Shown: positions 12,435-24,071 of the stretch, piece by piece | How the letters are laid out: the number at the start of each line of letters is the position of its first letter | Numbering within the stretch: the stretch's first letter is position 1 | DNA from: Verpa conica | Lineage: Eukaryota > Ascomycota > Pezizomycetes > Pezizales > Morchellaceae | Direction: 5' to 3' | Assembly (NCBI GenBank): GCA_033030425.1 | Contig: JAUFSD010000013.1 | Coordinates: 868,001-932,000 of the forward strand | DNA: 64,000 nucleotides | Made by a program: the position numbers and the translations under genes | The notes under the pieces: model-generated | What the model saw: only the letters and a program-made list of their open reading frames with translations | Told to the model about the DNA's origin: nothing | Database searches by the model: none

Positions 12435-15400
12435 AGCGGGGATGTTTATCGCCGTTATAGAGCAAATGCTCTTACATGTCGCAATTTTGAACCTTTTCAG
12501 CCTTTTGGAGTGCTAGCGCGCTTGTTTCCGTTACCTCCACCAACTAGCGATTTTACTATTATTGTACAATGTGGGGAGATTGCTGTATATTTCTCTAGGC
12601 CCTATAATAGAACTTTGTAATTCTAAGTAGGAGCTCCCTTTAGTGACTTCTCGGCCGAGTGACCAACTGTGACGCCAGAAGACAGACGACTAGCTATCCA
12701 AACTATGTACACATGTACTGCCTCCAAATCCATGCACCTTATGTTACTTGGATACCATCACCCGATTCCTAAAAATACTAATTATAATGACCGAAGGCAA
12801 TTCTAGGTCTATTAACCTCAGGTAAGCATAATATATAAAACACACTTGTGATTATTTTCGTTGTCCAGAGGTTTCAAAAAGGTACTTTTTCTCTAACCTT
12901 CCTAATATAATCCCCCCATCTCTCTCCGGCCCTCCTATTTTAACAAGAGCCCTTGCTGAGGGTCTTTTCAGACCTGAGCGTTCTGCATGCAGCATTAAGC
13001 CGGTTATTTATAGACATTTCTAAGGATTGATTGCTTCAAGTACTTGTATATATATATCACTCCTCGAGAATTAATTTTGTACACTATATTACTCGCTAGT
13101 TGATCTACAATATAATGCTTCTATGTTATTAAACACATGTATCCCCTGTTGATTAAGAATACTTCTAATCTAGATACTTTAGCCTAGTACTCCCCCTTCC
13201 TAGATTGATCCCGATCCATTATAATGGTATAATTTGTGCGGTCTAGCAATTATAGTACATGTATAATTCGGGAAAAGCGTAAACTTACCTTCTCTTACGA
13301 TCTGCACAACATGGGCACAAAGGACTATTGCCAGGACTCCCGGGTAGGTAAATTTATGTAGAGTATAGCTGTGAGAGTATTACGGCCCGCTTCCGGTGCT
13401 AAATTCAATTTCTGCAGCTTCCCGCCACGGAAATAATGCTAAACAATGCACTTATCCTGTTTGTGTGCATGGTCATGGGCGGGTGTAACCGCCACGTGCT
13501 TCGGGTTTCGCTGTTAACAGTTTTGTTGCGATCTTGTAAGGGTGGTGTGATCGATGGCGTTTTATATTGTGTGGCAGTGGCCTTGATGTGGTGTCCAATC
13601 AATATTGTGCCCATGCTTGAGCCAATTAAGACTCTTTACGTTATGGGACGTTATCACTCATGCTCCAAACATAGGTAGTGGATCTATATCCTTTAGTAGA
13701 TCTTTCCGCCAGTGCAATGCATTCATGATCGCTACGATATTTGACAGCCAAAGATCACATTTTGACGAGCCCAAAGATCCCTAACGGGTTTTAACAGCAA
13801 AGTCAGACTCAGGTTTGACATAGGAGCCGTGTGAATATGATTCACTGAATCGTCAATCCAGGGTGTCAAGACTTGGTATAATATGGTTCATCCAGGCCAC
13901 TTTAAAATGCTTATGCTTGGCTTCATTGATCCGCGACTGTAAAACTCGAGACCCAGTCACACAGCTATCAAATAGGCTAACCTAAATACTATAAAACAAC
14001 CCAGATATAATTACCTCTAGCTAATCTATTATCTCGATTCCCTGAATCCGCCTGCTCCGCGCTTCTCCCCTTGCCTTCGGCTCCCTACAGGGTATACAGC
14101 ATTTAGGTCCAACCCCCTAACTGAGACAATTAAGTGCATCCAGCTACAGTTTTCTCCCGGTTCGTCTAGACCATTTAATAGTGCCCCATATAATTCGAGT
14201 CTTATGAGTTAATGACCCCCATGTTATATAAAATGCAAATTTAACCCAACCAGGCTTAGACAAGATTATACAGGGTAAATTTTTTGAAAGCGTAACGTTA
14301 ACTCAGCACAGCCATCTCGCTCATGAACGGCAGACCACGACAATCAAAAAGAAAGTTTGCGTTTGACGCATTCGTGTCCTGAACTCATCGCCTTGCCGGG
14401 TGTCTGGTGACGAAATAACCACTGAAAGCCGCGCTTGAAAGTGAGGAGAATTAACCCTATCATAGAGCAAAGAGAATCAACACGCTGCGTTGGGATAGTG
14501 AAGAGTTGAGGTCATTACTGGTTTTAGAAGCTCAATTCATAATAAACAGTTTCCTAGTAAATTACAAACAAAATATCTAAACTATACCCTATTCCCTTAG
14601 AGTTTCTCTACCATGTATTTATGGTTCGTTAATTCATTCATAGAGATTCGCCAACTATGTACAGCTATATACCACTGGCGAGAGAAGACCCCTCCCCCCC
14701 CCCCGAGTCTTAAAATATCACTCGGCCACTAAAATATTAGAAGTGACAAATGCGTAAGCACCTCACCGGATACGCTATAAAATCATGAATTACAATATAT
14801 CTAAGAAACAAATTCCCCCATATAAGAAAACTCTAGGGTGCCCAGATCATCGAACAGCCCATCGGGGTTCCGGCGTTTACCCGGGATAATATTCTTGTCT
14901 GGATATATATATCTTAGTGACTATAATGTGACTAGAGTCTATGTATGCAAGCAGCAGTAATCGTGTAGAACCTTGCATATTGCCTTGGGTTAAACTCGTC
15001 ATGTTGGTTCAGTTCCTGATATAACGGGATTTGATCACAAATTACGTACCAAGATTATGGTCTGCCTTAAATATGATCATTTGAAAATAGATATTCTTTT
15101 GTTTTCTTATGGTACGGTGTATATATATCGTTAAATGTACCTTACCGGTGGATCATGAACTTGCACTCGTACTCTCACGTGTCAAAACTAGGCATAACGG
15201 TCACAGGTGAAATAGGGCGCTGCTTAAACTATCCGTATCATATCACTTTATAATGATTTCGTCGAGGAAATAGGAGTATCAATAACGGCACTGGTCAATA
15301 AATCATCCAGCCCATTAACCCGGAACCAGCCTAATCCATGATTCATAATATGGGAACACAGCAACATATATACGCGGACGTGGACCTGGTATTTTCTTAG

Positions 15401-16165
15401 AAACCCACATATACGCCGAAAATCAGAAAATGGGAAATTAAAGTGACCGCTGCAGCCGATCTCTCCAGCTCCTCGAGCTTGGAACTGTACCAGTTATTAT
15501 TTAACCACCAAGTACTCTAGCTTTACTAAATAGTACCTACTAAATCACTTGAATTAACATATTGCCCCATGATTATAAGACATACATTTAAGTTCTTATC
15601 GCTAATTACGAGCGCGAGCCTAAGTACGTATATAACATGCCTTTTAAGAATCGAAAACAAGCCTTTAACTATAATTGCCTAGAAAATATCCTTCAAATCT
15701 ATTTATATATGTCTTTTTTTACTCTCAGAATTCCAGGGCATATATATATGAGATTCGAGAGCTAAAAAAAATAATCACAAATTATCACTCGTCACATAAT
15801 TAATTATCGATATATCACAATTACCAACTCCATGGTATTAATCCAGGCTGTATTGCCCACGGTAGTTGATCCGGATAAAATCTATATATATAAATAAAGG
15901 CTATATTATCCTATCACCCGCGGCCGTGGCCGTGGAAACTACATGTTGCTCCTGACTACACGTGAGCATGAAACAATACCGTTAATTAAATTATATAACT
16001 ATTACCAAAAACTAACTTTACCAGTTGTACTATTAGTATTGGGGGTATTACCCTAAAGATCTATAACGCATCCTCACCTTATCGCAAACAGTACGGTGAG
16101 AGGTCTGCTACACGTACCATGAGACAACCATTCCTATACCCTATACTAAGGAATAACCCAACACC
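12435..16165. other. Gene-poor AT-rich spacer
   Basis: This 3.7-kb stretch, rich in TATATA tracts, has no recognised gene. One GC-richer island at 13405-13678 is open on both strands (80 and 69 codons) but matches nothing I know. The remainder shows frequent stops in all frames, compatible with decayed repeats. Confidence 0.5.
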
Positions 16166-16450
16166 TTGATCCCTTCTACAAGCTATGCGCCTAGACCTCC
16201 TTCTGTCAATGAGGGTATGATTGAAGGCGGGTACGACCCGCCCGCGATGATCAGGGCCATAACCATTGATGGACCAGGTCTCACCATTACCAAAGCGGGA
16301 CACCTGCAGATGAGCTATCGCATTATCAAAGCTTGGGGTGTCAATGATTTAGTGACTGTGCATGATCTGAAACTATACGATCTTCAGGGGGATAGTACAG
16401 CCTTGTCGATCATTGATACTATCATTACCCAGAAACCACCCCAATCGTAG
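16166..16450 (+). CDS. Orphan ORF, possible gene fragment
   Basis: The open frame runs from an in-frame stop just upstream to TAG at 16448-16450. It contains no ATG until MIEGGYDPPAMIR (start about 16217), so a complete gene would need an upstream exon or that internal start. The stretch IRAITIDGPGLTITKAGH and its continuation look like alternating beta strands and are clearly more protein-like than the surrounding AT-rich DNA. I recognise no family. It may be the last exon of a decayed gene or transposon coding sequence. Confidence 0.25.
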   Translation: MIPSTSYAPRPPSVNEGMIEGGYDPPAMIRAITIDGPGLTITKAGHLQMSYRIIKAWGVNDLVTVHDLKLYDLQGDSTALSIIDTIITQKPPQS

Positions 16451-16853
16451 CTTAGTATTTGTTATTATCCAATAGGATGACGATAATAGAAACTAAGCTT
16501 ATATTAGATGGAAAGATCCTTAGCCGTCTATGGCCTCTCTAGTAGCGTATACTATACTAATGTAAATTAAATATATAATCCGTTTTTCCCTAGCCAAGAA
16601 ATATAATAGAAAATAAAATTGACGATATATACATACTGCCTCCGAATCATAACTCGTGAGATCATGGAAATAATAAAAATAAGAATAAGAATAGCAAGCC
16701 CAGCCAATATTAAAAGAGCGACAGAATAAAAAGATTGAAATCTTTACCCAAAACTCAAAGAAACAATTAAATGACAAAATCCCCACCCCTCCCAAAAAAA
16801 CAAAAGAAACAAAACCTTTAACAACCCATTTTATTTAACAGTAATGTATGGCC

Positions 16854-18067
16854 TTAAATAATAACTGCCAAAACCGTTCCAGCCACAACTCCAGCCATCA
16901 ACCCCATAGACATCAACTTCCCCCTCTCGCCGGCGCCTGGAACAGGATTATCCAAACTCATTACTGAATCAGTACTATTTTTTCCTTCCTCATCCGTAAT
17001 ATAGCATATCGTCCCTCTTTGTTCCGCGCCGCCCGCAAACTCACAGTTCTTATTGAACTCTGCATCTTTGCCGGTTTCAGAGTTGGTAGTATTGAAGTAC
17101 ATAATTATGTATTCGATGTGCATGTATACATCATTTGTAGAAGGAGGGCCTGACCATGTACCGTTGTTGGACCAAACATTTAGCATCATTTTGCCTTCCT
17201 GTTCTTTTCGTCAGCACATTGCCCGCTTAAATTGTCATATAGGTGTACAAACATGGGTTGGAACATTCTTGGTCATATTACGCGTAGGGGTATTGTTCTC
17301 GTAGAAGGTCGTTAAACCATCAACCCAATCAAAGCGGTGCTCTTGGGATATGGACCATGGTACGGCCAGTTGGTCGGCGAAAGTAGACCCCTCGACTATC
17401 TCGTATGTTGTTGTATCGTATGCTATGAAGGTTAGTTAGGACTAGGGACTGAAAGGTAATTGGGACGTACAAGGATGATTAGTATAGTGAATAGTCGTTT
17501 GGTTGTCTCTAGTCAACACCTCCATATCTGTCTCGTTATCATCGTCCTACGTAGCACAATCCGTCAATAAGCCCTCAATAATATTCATCACACAGAACGA
17601 GAACCCACATAATAAAAAAAGAAACCTGCTACCGCTCCTCCTTCAGCCCCTGGTACTGCTGAAATTCGGTATCTTGCCCGAAAGCTGCCGTGAAAGAAAT
17701 CCTGCCGCCTACTGTGTAATTCTGCGACCTGTACCGGCCTAGTGCTATTCTTTGGGTGTGCTTTTTGGAGTAAATGCATTTGCCCATCTTTCACCCAGAT
17801 TGAACTCATGGCATTTTGACGAGCCATCAGCCCGGTCTTGTTGTCCGCCGGAAAGGTGTATTCCTGGATCTCCCAATCAGGGATGGTCCGGGTGAGGTTC
17901 GCAGCATCAGTAGTGTCGGGAGTGGTAGTGAAGTCGTTTGTGAAAGAGTGTGTAAAATATTGGCCGGTTTGTATGAGTTGGTAACCGCATTCGCAGACGG
18001 CGGATGTGGAGCGTGGGAATAGGAGGGTTAGGGTACCTAACGGCAGAAATGTAGAGAGGAGTTTCAT
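16854..18067 (-). CDS. Secreted GPI-anchored GH16 family glycoside hydrolase
   Basis: Complement(join(16854..17198, 17253..17422, 17471..17546, 17609..18067)), 349 aa, introns of 62, 48 and 54 nt. I chose ATG 18067 because it starts directly at a signal peptide (MKLLSTFLPLGTLTLL, cleaved near STSA/VCECGY); an in-frame ATG lies 14 codons upstream. The GH16 catalytic signature E-x-D-x-E appears as NETDMEVL, with E158, D160 and E162 as nucleophile, helper Asp and acid/base. Removal of the first intron brings FFFYYDDD next to this motif. A typical GH16 aromatic segment (NVWSNNGTWSG) follows. The C-terminus ends in a small-residue and hydrophobic tail (SMGLMAGVVAGTVLAVII), as in a GPI attachment signal. 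The enzyme likely acts on beta-glucan-type polymers at the wall or outer membrane surface. The exact substrate is not readable. Confidence 0.9.
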
Positions 18068-19381
18068 TGTGGTCAAATAGAAAAAGAAGCTTGGTAAAAG
18101 TCGCAGCAATCAGAATAAATTAATATTAGAAGATAGATAAAACAGAGAGAGAAAAGCTAGCCGTTATACGTGAAATAAATATGTGAGAGTTGAAGGGGGG
18201 GCAAAGGAAGGGGGTGGGCTGCGGTCTGGTAGATATGTATAAATAGTTGCCAACTACGTTTGTGGCCTTGCGTCCAATTGAAAGTTGAGGATGAGGAATA
18301 CCCGTCTTACAGGCCTATCAAATAAGAAAAGTGCACGGCGTTTCGAGAGATGGCGGGGGGTTGGTTCAGGAGCCTTAAGATGCAGATACACAATCCACAA
18401 TCTACAGGCAGAGAGAGAGACACCACAAAAGCCATAGGCACTGCAGAGGTTCAGATACCTATCATCTTCATCCCATCTTCCTGGAAGACCACTGAAGTCC
18501 CTCCGTATCCCAGCTGCACAGTGCTGGGAGGCTGGGAGATGTTGACACAGAAGCGATCGAGAAAACTCACTCGCACTGTCTCGGACTCACGGCTATAATA
18601 CGTAGTGGGCAAAAATAACCCCGAGAGATCGTACCTTGTTGCAGCAGGAATCCCGTGTTGCACCCTGGCCCTGGCAACGGCCCCGAGCCGCCAAGCTATT
18701 TAGGGTAGCCGAAGCGGTTTTCTGCAACGATGGCGAGGACAGCACAAGGCCACAGAAAGCGAGCATGCTGGGTTCGGGCACTCTGTTAAGCTTCATTTCC
18801 TTATCTAGATTCCATGTATGTCCGCGGGGGGGCCCATATCGTGGTTGACACTCGTCTAACTCTAATATTCGGAATTGTTAGACCCTTGCAATTATCAGGG
18901 GTGAGAAGATCCTAATGGCGTCATGGCTTTTCAGCCGCAATACATATGGGCTCGTGCCCATCTCCTTCTACGACTTGACCTGCTACTTGCAGACCTTTTT
19001 GGGGTCCTTATTGGCTGGGTCTTACTAGCATTCTAGCCTCCATAAAGCCCCTGAATAATACATGCTTTATATATATATAAACAAGCTTCGCAAAGCACCT
19101 AGGGTTGGAGTTGGTGATATATATATTTATATACAGTCTTAAACTAACAAATAATGACAAGCTACAACTTACCAAAAACCAACACGGTCAATTATGACTA
19201 TTTTGAGTGGAGTGAGCAAAACAAAAGAGCGGAGAGGGTTCCAAAGTGTGAAAAAAGACCGAGGAGTACCATAATGAGCTGGATCAGATCAGAGACACCT
19301 AGAAATCAAGTGCATAGTGCCGTATCCCTGTCATTCGCTGATCGAAACTATTTCTTGGTAATTTTGAAATCTCTTCGGAAA
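18068..19381. other. Intergenic region upstream of the GH16 gene
   Basis: About 1.3 kb between two leftward genes. A TATTTATA-like element (minus strand, near 18237-18247) lies about 170 bases upstream of the GH16 start and could be its TATA box. ORFs at 18350-18848 on both strands are unrecognised. TA-dinucleotide tracts lie at 19070-19135. Confidence 0.4.
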
Positions 19382-21688
19382 TTAATCTTTCCTCCTGTAT
19401 AGATAGCCTGTTGTCATGCTATACATTAGCTCCTTAGACGACAGTTGGCAACTTAAGTGACCAGCTAGGGAAGGAGGTATACACACAACTATAATAGCTG
19501 TAGAAAAACTCAGTAAGCCTAATATTACGGAGTTAGCATATAGCTTTGAAAAGAGAGAACTCAACTAGAAACAAACCTAAAGACCAAGCCATAGTACCCC
19601 ATCCAGCTGCATCTCTTACGAACCCGGCTATTACGCGCAAAATCAGAATCCTATACGAAAAGCTAAAAACCTTAATAAACCTACCCCACAGCGGACCAAC
19701 CAAAGTCCCCGCGCTCCAAGCCACATTATATAACCCATACTATGTAGTCTGACATCAGCTTCAATATACTTATAATAGCCTGCTATAGACGAGATACTTA
19801 CACCCTGTGCATAGGCCCCATTACTCCCAAATCTCCCGGGCTTCTTCTCCTCTAGGTCATGAAGGAAGAGTGTAATTTCCGCCATAACAGGAGGAGTAAT
19901 CAGTGACAGGGACACCCCCACGAGTGCCAGCAGCACACACATGAGTACAATATCTTTCGTCTCATCGTTCGTTGGTAGCCTCAGTAATACGAAAAAAGGA
20001 CAGGAGAGGACAAAACCTAAGGTTTCGACCCAGCGGGGGCCATATTTATCGCATGCCCATCCTTTGGTTTTCATTTTGTTTTGGTAAGCGTTGGAACCTC
20101 AGTACGTAGTAGCTAGTTGGGCATAATATCCATATACATAGGGAGGGTCTGCCTACATACCCGCCAGGGGCGCAAGAAAAGTGGGAATAACGATAGCAAG
20201 GAAGATCAACCCAGCCCCACTAGAGCCGAAATGAAACGTGTCGCGTACATACAGCGGTAGAGAGGCCTCGATGGCGGTAAGGAGAATAGCTTCGGCCATA
20301 CATGCCCAAAGAGCGCAGAGGAGGCGAGGATAGCGGAGGAGTGTTATAAGGAGGGGTAGCTTAGAAGTTTTTCTGTTGATTAAAATATTTGTACTCTCAA
20401 TGTCGGTTGGGTTGGCTGGGAGATATCAATGATCATTCTCATGGTTTTTTGTCAAATTAAGACTTACGAGTAGGCTGTACTTCCTCTGCCTTTGCCTCCT
20501 CGGCGGAAGATATGTCAACGGGAGGTATTCCCTCTTGCTCACTGTCTGTTTGTGTGATAGAATAACGTCTTGCTACTCTTTTTTCGATGATAGCAAGACG
20601 CCAGATGATATCGATGCCGAGCTAATCAATTATTAGATCAACTACTCACAATAAAAACTCACATGCGTGGTTCGATCAGTTGAGGCACTTACAAGTATAA
20701 AAGCCATCGAGAAGACTATATTCAATTGTCAGTATATTCTTTTAATTAGAAACGATAGTATATACCGGCATAGTATCCACCTCTATTTCATCGAAAATAA
20801 ACAAAAAGAAATTTAGTATTCCCCAAACAAAAAATCTTTGCTGCAATCTTGGAAACTTACCGAGCATAAACTATACCTCCTAGTAACGGTGCTAAGAAAA
20901 TTGCAGCACTTATTGCAATACTCACAATCCCCATGCTCTTTGCAATTTCATCCCTCCCAACTGTATCCACTAGCAGCGCCAATCCGACCACCCACACAAC
21001 TGCCGCAGAGATACCTTGGAATAAACGTCCGATAACGAATAAAGTAATGCTTTTACCAATACATAGCAGTACCGTTGCAGCAGTAAGCGCTATTAGGCCT
21101 AAGAGGAGGGGGCCACGCCGTGTTTTCGTGCGGTCGGCAAAGAACCCGCAGATCGCTATATAAGGTTATAAATTAATAGGTGTAGAGCTATAGATTTTTA
21201 TTGTTGAGCTACTTACGTGAAGCGATAAGAAGGCCACCGCCATAGATGCCTAGGAGAACGGAAACCCATGTTTGGACATCTAGGGGGAAAATTAGTGGTA
21301 AGAATTTATTGGGGCCAGATAGATCTAGCTATATAGACTATACCATCAGGGTTAATCTTTGCTCGCGATTCCAGGGCGAAGGGGAATACAGGGACAATCT
21401 ATCGATATTACAAATTAAGTATATAGTTAGTTTTACAATATGAGTCGAGAGTTATTTGAGGGGCTATATTATATTACCAATCCGTATAGGAAAATATCCT
21501 ACAGAGAGAAATATTAATAAAATAACACTGTCATAAAACAAGGATATAAAAAAAATACGCACAGTGAAAATTGCCATCGCAATTGCAGATATAATAAAAG
21601 TCTTATTACTTCTGAGTTTAAGGAATATCGGTGGCTGCAGTCTCCGGGCTTCATCCTGCTGCTTCTTCCAGAAGCGTAGTGACCGCAT
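19382..21688 (-). CDS. Major facilitator superfamily transporter with 13 exons
   Basis: Complement(join(19382..19518, 19577..19627, 19685..19739, 19802..20061, 20161..20415, 20468..20621, 20693..20715, 20766..20782, 20861..21155, 21217..21279, 21344..21398, 21478..21498, 21563..21688)), 503 aa. All 12 introns are GT-AG and keep frame. Three exons are tiny: 21 nt (DIFLYGL), 17 nt and 23 nt. The product has the 12-helix MFS layout. The loop after helix 2 carries the motif A equivalent GFFADRTKTRRGPL. The central acidic loop (residues ~195-255) is ...TQTDSEQEGIPPVDISSAEE. The C-half has GPRWVETLG and AGWG-type repeats. It resembles vesicular-amine-like DHA1 drug:H+ antiporters. Substrate unknown, plasma membrane or vacuole likely. 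No biosynthetic cluster surrounds it. No frame is broken, so I regard it as functional. Confidence 0.9.
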
Positions 21689-24071
21689 TTGAGCCGCTAC
21701 GGTCTCGGTTCTAGTGAATGATGTACTATGCGACTTCCTGAATCCCCACGATAAGATCCTATGGGGTTCTTCTTCGAAGTAGTGGTTCGCCTCAACTGGC
21801 GATAATTATAGGTGTTCGATGTTACAGTTGACGGCAGTTAATTATCGGATGTAGTATATTTAGGGAGTTTCGAGCGGAGTGTTTTTTTTCTTCCTAATTA
21901 ACGGTGATTATAGGTGTTGGAGGCTAGTTAGTTCAAGTGTACTTTAGTGTATAGGGATCTATAACTCTTATACTCGCAAGGGGCTCTTTATAGAGGCGGT
22001 CAATTTTATGACTGGGAGAGCTAGACGGATCGTCCCCACAGCTAGCTATCGATGGCCGGTTTTTCTCCCGCCTAGCAACTTTGCGGTTTTTAATCTACGA
22101 AGCCAAGCGATTTGGCGTTTCTTTCCTCTGGCGATTGGCTAAAACTGAGGATCCGTATTTCTGGTCATGACAGACGGAACCCTTGTTCGGGAAGCCGGTC
22201 ACCGGTCACCGGTAACGAAAATTTCCGGATTAGTCATAGAAATTCAGTACTTTGGGCTCTTTTTCCTATTTTTCAGCATATTTCTAGCATAGACAAACAT
22301 CACTGGGATTCCCTAGCTACTGGGTCATTTTAGACTTGCCTAATCAAGAACATTTCTACATACAGCCTTACTTCGGTACCGTAACACAGGGCTAACTTCA
22401 TACAAGCTCTCCATCCGTTGCCTATATCAAGCCTCAATACCTACATATGTATCTGATATACATATACATATGCATATATATATGATTGTCAATCAGAATC
22501 AGCTCGGGAAAAAGATCCCGAGAAATCAGACCATCAAATCCAAGCTTCCATCACTTTATTTACCATCATAAATAATAAAATCAATAGGAATCTTGAGTAC
22601 CCGATCTTTATAGCGACACAGCCTTGTAGTACTATGGTTATTCCCTAGAAAATCACCAATAACTACTATGTACCTAGGTATCAGGATTCATCACTCGAAA
22701 TCTCGAGCCTATGGTATTTTCATCTACATAGTATTAGTTGAACAACCCTTATTATCAAGTTCGGATAGCGTGGTTATAAATACTAATACTTCAAATGCAT
22801 ATATATATATAAGACTATTAGATTATGTTTGAATAATTAAGGTGCGACCCTCGCCCTCTGCCCCAGCTAGATATGCCTCCCTCCTCCTCCAAATTTAGGA
22901 AGCTTGACTAAATAACTACATGTAGAGCTTAGATTTATCCTTGTGTGAGTATCTTAATTAATGCTTTGAGTACCGAATGTCTAGAACCTGTGTACTGTTC
23001 TACAAAGACTTCAGTGTACGCTTAAGAATTTCTCACAGAATCAATGGTATTTTTCTGGACTAACCGAGACCCCATTCACCGTAGCCGTCGACCGATACTT
23101 GATACTACATCTATATTATAATGTACATATATTGAGCCCTAAATACATTATCAAGGGAAATTAAACCTATCGAATTTGTCTTCCTGCTGAAGATAGATTC
23201 TAAATATTTATAAAATTACCTTTTATTATGAAATGTCCAAAGAATACATGTATATATATTGGGAGAGGTTGAATGGCCTGACCAGACATCAAAGGAGAGT
23301 AAAGATTTAGGTGTACGTGAATTTCCCCCTGTCTCTGAATATGAAATACCCGACCTTTGAAGATAAACTCTAGTGATTAGTCAATATATTTACTCTAAGA
23401 TTAACTTGTGAAACATCTCCCTCTAGACCTACGTTAATCATTGCATGTACTTATGATAAATTCATTCATTCATTCATACGTTAATCATTGATCAGAGTAG
23501 ATAGATAGATTTTGATACCCCCGTGACATGAACACCTTAATAAGTTATAGCAACTCCTTCCGGTCCTTCGAAAAACCCAGGGACAGTGGCCGTATCTTTC
23601 GATAGATTAGCCTGTTAGGACAAATAGTCCTAGTATTTCAGGCTCTATTATATCATGGGCGTTGGAAACACCAATCACATCATATGCCTACTAGATTCCA
23701 GTACATCTACCATCCCTGCTCTTCTCACCCCTGCCAAACACAGAGTCGCTTTGAATCAGGACCTTATCCATTGGCTGCCAAACACCATGTCAGATTGTGA
23801 GCGTCAACATCCGGATGAACCGAGCAAACCACAGCCCTAGATATAGAGCAGATGAATGTTCTATAATGGCATCACCACTCAAGCAGCACCCTCAATCGGC
23901 TATCAATTACCGTTCGAGATGTCGAGGGACAGATTTTAATTCTCTGCCTATCTTCATAGTGACGTCACAGCTCTCACCACTCTTGTTTACCCCACCTATG
24001 TGCGTAAATGTATATAACACAGTGCCAGCCCTATTGTGAAATTATCATATTTCACAAATCTTCTTCTTCGT
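21689..24071. other. Intergenic region between divergent genes
   Basis: About 2.4 kb between the leftward MFS gene and the rightward Rieske-AIF gene. It includes a tandem GGTCACC repeat at about 22196-22211, an AT-rich near-palindrome around 22445-22480 (CATATG/CATATA motifs), and ATTC repeats near 23461-23477. No gene is recognised. Confidence 0.45.

Noticed and set aside
18350..18796. Minus-strand ORFs including CSAYGFCG (18422-18445) that recall a chitin-binding (hevein-like) motif
   Set aside because: No in-frame splice chain connects it to a signal peptide or to the upstream Cys-rich piece; the motif alone may be chance.
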